A stretch of 36,929 nt of DNA from contig CAYSAM010000008.1 in NCBI GenBank assembly GCA_964429015.1, forward strand, positions 1-36,929. The letters are read 5' to 3'. This document shows, piece by piece, positions 7,248 through 14,598 of this stretch. The stretch comes from MFAQ01 sp964429015. GTDB taxonomy: Bacteria; Patescibacteriota; Microgenomatia; UBA1400; MFAQ01. Position 1 is the stretch's first letter. The number at the start of each line of letters is the position of its first letter. The notes under the pieces are model-generated. The model ran no database searches, had not been told where the DNA came from, and was given only the letters and a program-made list of their open reading frames with translations. The translations under genes and the position numbers were made by a program.

Positions 7248-8420
7248 ATGAATCAAGCCGAGCCTTTAGCTAGTAAAATTCGCCCCAGCAACCTAGATGA
7301 ATATATTGGCCAAGAACACTTGGTTGGTGAGGGTAAGCCGCTCAGGTTGGCTATTCAAAACAAACTTATTTTTTCCTTTCTGCTTTGGGGTACTCCAGGT
7401 ACAGGCAAAACCACCATCGCTCGTATTTATGCCGATGCCATTGATGCCGACTTTCACGAGCTCTCTGCTGTTTCCGCTGGCAAAGACGACATTAGAAAAA
7501 TTGCTAGCACAGACAACAAAACAGATAAGCCAATTGTCTTGTTTTTAGATGAAATTCATCGTTTCAATAAAGCTCAACAAGATTTTCTCTTACCTTTTGT
7601 TGAGTCAGGTAGACTTACTCTCATTGGTGCCACTACCGAAAACCCTAGTTTCGAGGTTATTGCTCCGCTACTTTCCCGTTGCCGCGTCTTTGTTCTCAAA
7701 GAACTTTTCCCAGAAGACATTAGTAAAATTATTGATCGAGCAATTACTGTCATTGCGAGCGAAGCGAAGCAACCAATACAAATCGATAACGACGTCAAAG
7801 AATGGCTCTCAGAGTTCGCCAATGGCGATGCTCGCCAAGCCATTGGCCTTATCGAGTCTACCTACAATCTCTACAAAAACTTAACTATCGACAACTTCAA
7901 GTCCGCCATCCAAAACAAATTTTTAAGATTTGATAAAAAAGGTGAAGAACACTACAACCTTATCAGTGCTTTTATCAAATCTATGCGTGCAAGCAACAAG
8001 GATGCCGCCATTTACTACCTTGCCCGTCTTGTCGATAGTGGTGAAGATCCTCTTTTTATAGCTCGTCGTATGGTTATATTTGCTAGTGAGGATATTGGGT
8101 TGGCCCAGCCCACCGCTCTGGTTGTGGCCAACGCAGTCTTTCAGGCCTGCCAACAAATCGGTTACCCAGAGTGCGCTATAAACTTAGCCCACGGCGCTAC
8201 TTACCTTGCTGGCTGTGCCAAAAATAGAGCTAGCTACGATGCTCTTAGATCTGCTCAGTCAGATATTAGTAAAACAGGCAACCTACCTATCCCCATGAGC
8301 TTACGCAATGCTCCAACAAAATTAATGCAAAAACTAGGTTACGGCAAAGACTACGAAATGTATTCAGACAAATCTCTCCTCCCCGACAAACTCAAAGGTA
8401 AAAAATACTATAATAATTAA
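7248..8420 (+). CDS. rarA: Replication-associated recombination protein A (AAA+ ATPase)
   Basis: 390 residues, slightly shorter than the usual 420-450. It begins with the family's ASKIRPSNLDEYIGQEHLVG segment. Walker A is at 48-56 (GTPGTGKTT), Walker B is LFLDEIHRF, sensor 1 is GATTENPSF, and the MgsA C-terminal part has the ARRMVIFASEDIGLAQP and LAHGATYLA motifs. RarA/MgsA (the WRNIP1 relative) acts at stalled replication forks. Residues 168-176 (VIASEAKQP) are encoded by a palindromic repeat that does not belong to the family; they sit between the sensor region and the SNGDAR-like segment (FANGDAR), normally a variable loop. There is no Shine-Dalgarno; an 87-bp gap separates it from the divergent methyltransferase. 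Confidence 0.95.
   Translation: MNQAEPLASKIRPSNLDEYIGQEHLVGEGKPLRLAIQNKLIFSFLLWGTPGTGKTTIARIYADAIDADFHELSAVSAGKDDIRKIASTDNKTDKPIVLFLDEIHRFNKAQQDFLLPFVESGRLTLIGATTENPSFEVIAPLLSRCRVFVLKELFPEDISKIIDRAITVIASEAKQPIQIDNDVKEWLSEFANGDARQAIGLIESTYNLYKNLTIDNFKSAIQNKFLRFDKKGEEHYNLISAFIKSMRASNKDAAIYYLARLVDSGEDPLFIARRMVIFASEDIGLAQPTALVVANAVFQACQQIGYPECAINLAHGATYLAGCAKNRASYDALRSAQSDISKTGNLPIPMSLRNAPTKLMQKLGYGKDYEMYSDKSLLPDKLKGKKYYNN
7749..7774 (+). repeat. Palindromic repeat copy inside rarA
   Basis: The segment begins GTCATTGCGAGCGAAGCG and continues AAGCAACC. ATTGC and GCAA at the ends are inverted. The ATTGCGAGCGA core recurs at 12056-12067 within lgt. It is a recognisable family of short palindromic repeats seen scattered through many draft bacterial genomes. 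It is read through in frame. Confidence 0.7.
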
Positions 8421-8422
8421 AT

Positions 8423-8875
8423 ATGAATCGTTTATGGAAGTTTTTACCACTCCTTACATTGGTTTTTGTGTTTCTGGTTTACCACAACTACATTCTGGCT
8501 CGTAACGCTTTTACCTCTACCAAAAACTCAGTTCTAAGCATAAACATGCAATCATTTCCAACAAGTGTCAAATATTCTAGTGCTGCAAGTTTTTCTTGGA
8601 ATATATCTTCAACAAAAGATTTCAAAACAAATTTCACCACTATTTTCTATGGCTACATATCAACGCCAAGCGCCCTCACAATAAAAGATTCGCCAAACGC
8701 CGTTGGCTATCCATATTTAGTTTCTGATTACCTTGGTGGAACCTACTCGCTTCCTGACACATTTAACGCTAATGTTATTTTTAATAAAATTGGTAGGGTT
8801 TGGTATCGAGCCTATGCCAAAGTTGGGGAAGATCATTTGTGGAGTGAAGAAAAATATCTAGACGTCAAACCATGA
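8423..8875 (+). CDS. Membrane-anchored extracytoplasmic protein of unknown function
   Basis: 150 residues. One N-terminal hydrophobic segment (about 4-24, FLPLLTLVFVFLVYHNYIL) acts as an uncleaved anchor or signal. The rest is Ser/Thr/Asn/aromatic-rich beta-type sequence with an Ig-like or fibronectin-like feel (SSAASFSWNISST, then GRVWYRAYAKVGEDHLWSEE), so it probably folds outside the membrane. It starts 2 bp after the rarA stop, in the same operon, and its stop overlaps the ATG of a tiny membrane protein gene (ATGA). No catalytic motif is visible and the family was not recognised. Confidence 0.75.
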   Translation: MNRLWKFLPLLTLVFVFLVYHNYILARNAFTSTKNSVLSINMQSFPTSVKYSSAASFSWNISSTKDFKTNFTTIFYGYISTPSALTIKDSPNAVGYPYLVSDYLGGTYSLPDTFNANVIFNKIGRVWYRAYAKVGEDHLWSEEKYLDVKP

Positions 8876-8970
8876 GTAATAAAAAATTTTCTCTTAGTTT
8901 TTTTCTGCTTATTCTAGTTCTAACCTTTTTAGCTACGATACTTATAGGACTTAGGCTTTTTCACAATTAG
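8872..8970 (+). CDS. 32-residue single-span membrane protein
   Basis: The sequence starts MSNKKFSLSFFLLILVLTF and ends LATILIGLRLFHN before TAG. It is a basic N-terminus followed by one uninterrupted hydrophobic span (about 8-28). The ATG overlaps the previous stop as ATGA, a typical coupling junction, which supports real translation. It is too short for most gene callers. It could be a partner subunit of the anchored protein upstream, or a chance hydrophobic frame. The 35 bp that follow contain the lon promoter. Confidence 0.5.
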   Translation: MSNKKFSLSFFLLILVLTFLATILIGLRLFHN

Positions 8971-8990
8971 CAATTTCATAAGTCTTCTGC

Positions 8991-8996
8991 TAAAAT
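8991..8996 (+). promoter_or_regulatory. Extended -10 box of lon
   Basis: TG-C-TAAAAT, ending 9 nt before the lon ATG at 9006. It predicts at most about 3 nt of leader. No Shine-Dalgarno. Confidence 0.5.
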
Positions 8997-9005
8997 CGAA
9001 AAACT

Positions 9006-11369
9006 ATGGACGAAAATAATCAAATTGTCGAAAATTCAAAAATTCAACTTGTTCCCTTTATAGGTCTTAAAGAGGGAGTTATTTTTCCCGAAACAGATGC
9101 GGTACTAACTTTTGGTAGACCAGGATCAATTTCTAGCGTAAACACTGCCTTTACAAATTCTCAAGAAGTTTGCTTTGTTTCTCAAAAAGAAACCAAGGGT
9201 AATCCTTTAACTTATTCCGATTATTATGGAGTGGGTACTGTTTGCCGCATTCTCAAAACCTTGCCCGTAAATGAAGAACTCCATGCTATTGTCAGAGGGC
9301 TATTTAGAGTCATGGTCAAAGAAATTGTGCAGCGTGATGGTCAAATGTGGGCAGTAGTAGAAAATTTGGAAGAAGATTATTCTACAAACAGTACGCTTAT
9401 AGCACTTTCCAATCGGGCTTTGGCTTTAATAAAACGTGTTACTGAGCTGGGTAAAAACAATATTGAACCAAGTGTCCTAACCAAAATTTTAAACACCTCA
9501 GATCCCTTGCAAATTTCATTTCAAATAGCTGCTGTTTTAGATATAAAAAATGAAGATAAACAAAAACTCTTAGAAGAAAATAGCTTAGAACTAAGGCTCA
9601 CTGCCATAGGTAATTTCCTAAATGAAGAAATAAAGATTTTAGAGCTAGAACGCAAAATTGAAAATAAGACGCAAAAGAAATTTGACGAAAACATGAAGGA
9701 GGCAATTCTAAGGGAAAGAATGCGTTCTATTCAAAAAGAGCTAGGTGAGGGTGGTGAAGAAGAAGAAATCGCCGAACTGAGGACAAAACTAAAAAAGGCA
9801 AAACTACCCAAAGAGGTTGAGATTAAGGCCAAAAAAGAACTAGACAGACTTGCAAAATTGTCACTACACAACCCCGAAACTTCCTATCTTAGGACTTGGC
9901 TAGAAACTGTTTTAGAGCTTCCTTGGAATGTATATACAAAAAGCAATTACTCTTTGGCAAAAGCTGAAAAAATTCTCAACCAAGACCACTATGGTCTAGA
10001 AAAAGTCAAAGAAAGAATCTTGGAATATATTTCAGTTCTAAAGCTAAAATCAGAACAAGTCAAAAAAAACAAGAAAAAATCCATAAACGCCCCCACAATT
10101 CTCTGTTTTGCCGGACCACCGGGTGTTGGTAAAACTTCGGTGGGTCGCTCCATTGCCAAAGCCATTGGTCGTAAATTTGTCAAAATGTCTCTGGGTGGAG
10201 TCAGAGACGAGGCAGAAATAAGAGGCCATAGACGCACTTATGTAGGCGCCTTACCCGGTCGTATAATTCAATCAATCAAAGAGTGTGGTGCAAATAATCC
10301 AGTCTTTATGTTGGACGAAATCGACAAGCTGGGTTCAGACTTCAGAGGGGATCCTAGTTCTGCATTGCTAGAGGCACTAGATCCAGAGCAGAACTTTGGT
10401 TTTCAAGATCATTATCTAGATTTACCATACGATCTTTCCCAGGTCCTATTTATTACAACAGCAAACGTTCTAGATACTATCCCTTCAGCTCTTAGAGATC
10501 GTTTAGAAGTTATTGAATTTACCGGTTATACCGAAGAAGAAAAATTTCATATTGCCAAAAAATACTTACTCAAAAAACAATCAGAAGCAAACGCTATCGA
10601 ATCAGAAGACTTTGTTTTTGGTGTTTCTATAATCAAGTATCTTGTACGTTTCTACACAAGAGAAGCTGGTGTTCGCAATTTGGAACGCCAAGTAGCAGCA
10701 ATTATGCGCAAAATTGCCAAACAAAAAGCATCTGGTAAAGAACTTCCCATCGATATCACCAAGGAAAAAATCCACAAATATTTAGGACCAATTATTTATA
10801 ATCACACTCTAGCGGAGGACAAAGATCAGATCGGTTTAGTTACTGGTCTTGCTTACACCAAAGTTGGTGGTGACATTCTCTTTATCGAAGTTGCAAATAT
10901 GTCAGGTGTCGGCAAAATAACTCTTACTGGTCAACTAGGTGACGTTATGAAAGAATCAGCCAAAGCAGCCTATTCTTACGTCCGTTCTCACAGTGATCAG
11001 CTAGGCATCAAGGCAGACAAAATCAGCAAAACAGACATTCACATTCACGTCCCGGAGGGTGCAGTACCCAAAGATGGTCCTAGTGCTGGTTTGGCTATTA
11101 CTACCGCTATAATCTCCTCCTTTACAGGCAAGCCAGTTCCAAAAGATCTAGCCATGACAGGTGAAGTTACCCTTCGAGGTCGTGCCTTAGAAATAGGTGG
11201 GGTCAGGGAGAAAGTTGTGGCTGCACACAGAGCAGGCATAAAACATGTTATTTTGCCATACGATAACGAAAAAAACTTGGTCGATCTACCAGAAAAAGTC
11301 CGCAAAGACCTCAAGTTCGACTTTGTCAAAAACATGGACGAAGTCGTCTCTATCGTTTTTGGTAAATAA
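9006..11369 (+). CDS. lon: ATP-dependent Lon protease (LonA)
   Basis: 787 residues, the normal LonA length. Order: N-terminal substrate-binding LON domain (about 12-205), coiled-coil linker (to about 310, Lys/Glu-rich), AAA+ module with Walker A at about 369-376 (GPPGVGKT) and Walker B FMLDEIDKL, then the S16 serine protease domain. The catalytic dyad is visible: Ser693 in DGPSAG and Lys736 in VREKVVAAHRAG, 43 residues apart as in E. coli Lon (S679, K722). It degrades misfolded and regulatory proteins in the cytosol. It is transcribed from its own -10 box. No HAIR/CIRCE-like heat-shock operator was seen upstream. Confidence 0.98.
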   Translation: MDENNQIVENSKIQLVPFIGLKEGVIFPETDAVLTFGRPGSISSVNTAFTNSQEVCFVSQKETKGNPLTYSDYYGVGTVCRILKTLPVNEELHAIVRGLFRVMVKEIVQRDGQMWAVVENLEEDYSTNSTLIALSNRALALIKRVTELGKNNIEPSVLTKILNTSDPLQISFQIAAVLDIKNEDKQKLLEENSLELRLTAIGNFLNEEIKILELERKIENKTQKKFDENMKEAILRERMRSIQKELGEGGEEEEIAELRTKLKKAKLPKEVEIKAKKELDRLAKLSLHNPETSYLRTWLETVLELPWNVYTKSNYSLAKAEKILNQDHYGLEKVKERILEYISVLKLKSEQVKKNKKKSINAPTILCFAGPPGVGKTSVGRSIAKAIGRKFVKMSLGGVRDEAEIRGHRRTYVGALPGRIIQSIKECGANNPVFMLDEIDKLGSDFRGDPSSALLEALDPEQNFGFQDHYLDLPYDLSQVLFITTANVLDTIPSALRDRLEVIEFTGYTEEEKFHIAKKYLLKKQSEANAIESEDFVFGVSIIKYLVRFYTREAGVRNLERQVAAIMRKIAKQKASGKELPIDITKEKIHKYLGPIIYNHTLAEDKDQIGLVTGLAYTKVGGDILFIEVANMSGVGKITLTGQLGDVMKESAKAAYSYVRSHSDQLGIKADKISKTDIHIHVPEGAVPKDGPSAGLAITTAIISSFTGKPVPKDLAMTGEVTLRGRALEIGGVREKVVAAHRAGIKHVILPYDNEKNLVDLPEKVRKDLKFDFVKNMDEVVSIVFGK

Positions 11370-11377
11370 TATTTTGG

Positions 11378-11406
11378 TTGACATTAGGGAAAATAAAACC
11401 TATAAT
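11378..11406 (+). promoter_or_regulatory. Consensus sigma-70 promoter
   Basis: TTGACA (11378-11383), a 17-nt spacer, then TATAAT (11401-11406): both hexamers are perfect and the spacing is optimal. It drives the zinc-ribbon gene at 11440 with a leader of about 27 nt. This is the strongest canonical promoter in the window. Confidence 0.93.
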
Positions 11407-11439
11407 CTCAGAAAAGCAAATTTAAAAAGAGGTGCCAAT

Positions 11440-11868
11440 ATGGAGTATATGGTTAGACGGGTAATTATCTGTGGCTCTTGCGGTGGCCCTATAACTCAAT
11501 ACGATTATGTTTGTCCGTATTGTAGTAATGTTCTAGAACCAAGTGAAAATTCCAAACACGTTTTGCCACATGTAACTTACAATTCTTATTCGGCAACTGA
11601 TTCGGCAGCCATTAAACCGCATCTTGATTATTTGGGTGAATTTAATACGCTTTGTCCGGTTGATATAGATGAACTAACTAATTCAGTGTGGCTACTTAAA
11701 GATCATAGATATCCATATCGTGAATATATAATCGATCTACTATCGCTAATTGCAAGATTTAGAAGTATCTGTGGTAAAGGTAGCGCTGAAACGAGAGAGG
11801 TTCATTTAGAAATCTACAAGAGACTCGACGCAATTTACAACAGTTTAACTGGAAACTCTGTTTACTAA
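11440..11868 (+). CDS. Small zinc-ribbon protein of unknown function
   Basis: 142 residues. The N-terminus has a zinc ribbon with two CxxC pairs (CGSCGGPI, then CPYCSNVL, 14 residues apart). The rest is helical with a TREVHLEIYKRLDAIYNSL-type segment. The frame stays open upstream into lon, but the true start is the ATG at 11440. It has GAGGTG (11429-11434) spaced 5 nt from the ATG and a perfect promoter 34 nt upstream. It is strongly promoted and Shine-Dalgarno-led, unlike most neighbours, so probably well expressed. It ends in a hairpin terminator that overlaps its stop codon. Family not recognised. Confidence 0.8.
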   Translation: MEYMVRRVIICGSCGGPITQYDYVCPYCSNVLEPSENSKHVLPHVTYNSYSATDSAAIKPHLDYLGEFNTLCPVDIDELTNSVWLLKDHRYPYREYIIDLLSLIARFRSICGKGSAETREVHLEIYKRLDAIYNSLTGNSVY

Positions 11869-11882
11869 GACAGAGTTTTTTT
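11853..11882 (+). terminator. Terminator overlapping convergent stop codons
   Basis: AAACTCTGT, 8-nt loop, ACAGAGTTT, then T-rich. The stop codons of the zinc-ribbon gene (TAA) and of lgt on the other strand (TAG) both fall in the loop. The T-run favours plus-strand termination. Confidence 0.8.
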
Positions 11883-12575
11883 ATGACATAAAATAAATAC
11901 AAAGCCAACAAGTATCGCCACCACTCCAAAAATAACCGCCGTAGGAACTCCCCCAATACGCCAAATAATATCATCAGGTCGAAAGTTTTCCAACGCAATT
12001 CGAATCACACCATAGCCGATCAAATAAACCCCACTAACAAATCCCACTTGCTCGTCATTGCGAGCGACCTGTCCACCGAGACGGGAGCACGGCAATCTAT
12101 ACAAATAAATCAACAACATCCCCAATAAAACATTCAGCCCAGCCTCCCAAGCAAACAAGGGCTCTCCGTTTTTACCAATCAGTTCACCATTTACCCAGTT
12201 TCCCAGTCTGCCAACTGCTTGGGCAAAAGGAACTCCAATGACAATCGAGTCCAGAGTATTTCTAAAGTTCAATTTATTAAAGTAGCAAAAAATAGCAAGG
12301 TAAAAAGCTCCTCCTATCAATGCTCCCCATATTCCCAAGCCTCCATTCCATAGAAAAAAAATTTTACTAATATTTTTAGAATAGTACTCCCACAGGTCTA
12401 CTACATGATAAATTCTTGCTCCAGCAACACCAGACACAATAAGCCCAAAAACCATTTTGTCTAGTATTTTTTCTTCTATTTTTCCAAACTTTCTGCTAAT
12501 CTCCCAGGCAACATATATTCCCAGACCAATAAGTAGTCCATAGGCATGGAGTCTTATTCCAGCTAACTCTATCAC
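11865..12575 (-). CDS. lgt: Prolipoprotein diacylglyceryl transferase
   Basis: 236 residues, polytopic. The Lgt signature G-R-x-G-N-x-x-N-x-E is at 122-131 (GRLGNWVNGE), preceded by an SGVAGARIYHV segment and followed by a short loop. It transfers diacylglycerol from phosphatidylglycerol to the lipobox Cys of prolipoproteins at the inner membrane. Residues 160-175 (RLPCSRLGGQVARNDE) are encoded by a palindromic repeat copy placed in a loop near the C-terminal spans, in frame and without a stop. It lies 1 bp after the proS stop, so it is in an operon with proS. Confidence 0.95.
   Translation of the reverse strand: MIELAGIRLHAYGLLIGLGIYVAWEISRKFGKIEEKILDKMVFGLIVSGVAGARIYHVVDLWEYYSKNISKIFFLWNGGLGIWGALIGGAFYLAIFCYFNKLNFRNTLDSIVIGVPFAQAVGRLGNWVNGELIGKNGEPLFAWEAGLNVLLGMLLIYLYRLPCSRLGGQVARNDEQVGFVSGVYLIGYGVIRIALENFRPDDIIWRIGGVPTAVIFGVVAILVGFVFILCHKKTLS
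12053..12098 (-). repeat. Palindromic repeat copy inside lgt
   Basis: A 46-bp segment. On the plus strand it opens CGTCATTGCGAGCGACCTG and closes GGCAATCT; ATTGC and GCAAT are inverted. It shares the opening CATTGCGAGCGA with the rarA copy but has a longer middle. It adds about 15 residues to Lgt. Confidence 0.7.
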
Positions 12576-12576
12576 C

Positions 12577-13806
12577 TTATAAGTAACTAATAAATTCTTC
12601 TAGGGAAACAATTTTTGTTTCTTCTGAGCTTCTCTGTTTAACCTCTATACCGCCAGCGGCAATAGTCTTCTCAGAAACTACAACACGGTAAGGGCAACCA
12701 ATCAGGTCAGCATCTGCAAACTTCCCACCAGCTCCCATATCCCTATCATCCCAAATGACCTCTATACCTTTTTTGGTCATTGTGTCATATATTTCTTGGC
12801 CTTTTTCGTTTTGTTTAATATCAATAAGGTGAACGGTAAATGGAGCTATTTCCTTTGGCCATATTATTCCTTTTTCGTCATTAAACTTTTCCACTATTAC
12901 TCCCATGGTTCTACTAATTCCAATGCCATAGCAACCCATTATTGGATATATTAGCTCACCTTTTTCGTTACTTACCTTAAGGTCAAAAGCCTTAGAATAC
13001 TTCTGTCCCAAATCAAACACGTTTCCTACTTCTGCTGCTACAGAGGCCTTTAGTTCAGTCACACCACACTTTGGGCATTTGTCGCCAAGTTTATAGGTAT
13101 TAATATCATCTACGTTTACGCAAAACTCACAAGAATCACAGTACAGAATATTCACTTCACCAGCTCTTGTTAGTACTTCAAATTCATAAGAAATTTTTTC
13201 TGAAAAAGCTCCGCCAGACGCTTCGGTAACTTTTGCAGTAAGTCCCATTCTCTCAAACACTTTAATGTAAGCTTTTTTAGCTATTTCATAAAATCTATCA
13301 AAGTCTTCCTGGTCCAAGTGAAAAGAATACATGTCTTTCATCAAAAACTCTCTACCTCGCATTATCCCAGACTTGGACCTAAGCTCGTCTCTAAACTTCC
13401 ACTGAATATGATATGGGGTACGTGGTAAATCTCTATACGATTTTACAAACTCCTTCATGGTTGGGGTAACTACTTCTTCTTGAGACTGTCCAAGGGCATA
13501 ATCTCTCTCAGTTCTACTTTTTACCTTAAACAAAACATCTATTGAGTCCCATCCTCCAGTTTTTTTCCATATCTCCGCTGGGTGAAGTATTGGCATTAAT
13601 ATTTCTTCACCACCAATTGCATCCATTTCTTCTCTTACAATTTTTTCCAATTTTCGGAGAACCCTAAGACCAAGTGGGAGATATGTGTACACACCAGCCA
13701 TAAGTTGACGTACAAATCCTGCCTGCACTAAAAGCTTATGATTTATGGTTTCTGCATTTGCAGGTGCCTGTTTTTCTGGTGTTGCCACCAATCTACTCAT
13801 TTTCAT
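12577..13806 (-). CDS. proS: Prolyl-tRNA synthetase, short form without INS editing domain
   Basis: 409 residues, against about 570 for the E. coli type. Class II motifs are present: motif 2 KFRDELRSKSGIMRGREF and motif 3 GIGISRTMG. The anticodon-binding domain occupies about 310-409 (PFTVHLIDI ... DDRDMGAGGKFADADLIG). Where bacterial enzymes carry the roughly 180-residue INS editing domain, there is only a zinc-ribbon-like insert (CDSCEFCVN, then CPKCG, about 226-250). Pre- or post-transfer Ala-tRNA(Pro) editing in cis is therefore predicted to be absent. The start at 13806 is chosen because TAAAAT ends 6 nt before it. It is followed by lgt in an operon. Confidence 0.95.
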   Translation of the reverse strand: MKMSRLVATPEKQAPANAETINHKLLVQAGFVRQLMAGVYTYLPLGLRVLRKLEKIVREEMDAIGGEEILMPILHPAEIWKKTGGWDSIDVLFKVKSRTERDYALGQSQEEVVTPTMKEFVKSYRDLPRTPYHIQWKFRDELRSKSGIMRGREFLMKDMYSFHLDQEDFDRFYEIAKKAYIKVFERMGLTAKVTEASGGAFSEKISYEFEVLTRAGEVNILYCDSCEFCVNVDDINTYKLGDKCPKCGVTELKASVAAEVGNVFDLGQKYSKAFDLKVSNEKGELIYPIMGCYGIGISRTMGVIVEKFNDEKGIIWPKEIAPFTVHLIDIKQNEKGQEIYDTMTKKGIEVIWDDRDMGAGGKFADADLIGCPYRVVVSEKTIAAGGIEVKQRSSEETKIVSLEEFISYL

Positions 13807-13812
13807 AAAGAT

Positions 13813-13818
13813 ATTTTA
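13813..13818 (-). promoter_or_regulatory. -10 box, predicted leaderless proS start
   Basis: TAAAAT on the minus strand, ending 6 nt before the ATG. No Shine-Dalgarno. Confidence 0.55.
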
Positions 13819-13829
13819 ACTCAAACCGA

Positions 13830-14576
13830 CTACATAAACGAACTAATAGTGCCAACTCCAATACCAAAAGCAAAAGCTAGCAACCACCCAAGCTTAGATT
13901 TTTTACTGACCTTTTCCATTTCCTCGTGCATTTCTGGTACTAGGTCTGCCAAAGCAATAAACAAAAACATACCGGCAGTTGCCGCTAGTAAATTTGGTTC
14001 ATTTTTTTCTACAAAACTACCCATAAAATATACAGACAAACCACCAACAACCGCTATAAAACTAGAAGTCAGGTTTAAAATAATTGTCTTTAGATTTGAA
14101 AACCCCGAGCGAAGATAAATAGTAAAGTCTGCCATTTCTTTTGGTAATTCATGAAACGCTACCGCCAGCGCTGTGGCAATTCCCGCCTCCTTGCTTACCA
14201 AAAAAGTAGCTCCAATAGCAAATCCATCTATAAAATTATGAATCATGTCTCCCAAAAAAATACCCGTAATTGGTGGGTGTTTTCCATGGTCGCCATCATG
14301 GTGATGAAACCACAAGCCGCTCTTTTCTAGTAAAAATACAAACAATACTCCTACCAATACAAAATAAGCTACTGTTTTTGTGTCAGTTGTGCTTTCAAAA
14401 GCTTCCACCAATAAATCCAATATTCCCACCGAAAGAAGTACTCCGGCAGCAAAGCTTGTTAGTTTTTCAGAAACAATACTCGATTTGTTTTTTAACAAAA
14501 TTATCAAAACTGCCCCGACAAGAGAAGCGATACCGCCTGTTAAACACAAAAATATAAGTTGAAAGGTTTCATTCAT
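13830..14576 (-). CDS. ZIP-family divalent metal transporter
   Basis: 248 residues with about eight membrane spans. The ZIP metal path is clear: HNFIDG at 113-118 in TM4 and HELPKE at 142-147 in TM5. Between TM3 and TM4 is a His/Asp-rich loop (HHHDGDHGKH, 91-100) that typically binds Zn before transport. It probably imports Zn, Fe or Mn into the cytosol. It is divergent from the ATP-cone nuclease gene with only 22 bp between start codons, and back-to-back -10 boxes sit in that gap. No Fur/Zur-like operator was recognised. Confidence 0.93.
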   Translation of the reverse strand: MNETFQLIFLCLTGGIASLVGAVLIILLKNKSSIVSEKLTSFAAGVLLSVGILDLLVEAFESTTDTKTVAYFVLVGVLFVFLLEKSGLWFHHHDGDHGKHPPITGIFLGDMIHNFIDGFAIGATFLVSKEAGIATALAVAFHELPKEMADFTIYLRSGFSNLKTIILNLTSSFIAVVGGLSVYFMGSFVEKNEPNLLAATAGMFLFIALADLVPEMHEEMEKVSKKSKLGWLLAFAFGIGVGTISSFM

Positions 14577-14582
14577 AAAGAT

Positions 14583-14590
14583 ATTATAAA
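14583..14590. promoter_or_regulatory. Overlapping divergent -10 boxes
   Basis: Minus: TATAAT (14583-14588), 6 nt before the ZIP ATG. Plus: TATAAA (14585-14590), 8 nt before the nuclease ATG. Both lie in the 22-bp gap 14577-14598 and overlap, so RNA polymerase should not be able to hold both at once. Confidence 0.5.
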
Positions 14591-14598
14591 CTTACATC

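Noticed and set aside
7549..7884. Long open frame in another phase inside rarA
   Set aside because: It overlaps the clear RarA frame completely and has no start signal of its own and no recognisable protein.
11245..11439. N-terminal extension of the zinc-ribbon protein into lon
   Set aside because: The perfect promoter and Shine-Dalgarno place the start at 11440; upstream is the lon coding sequence.
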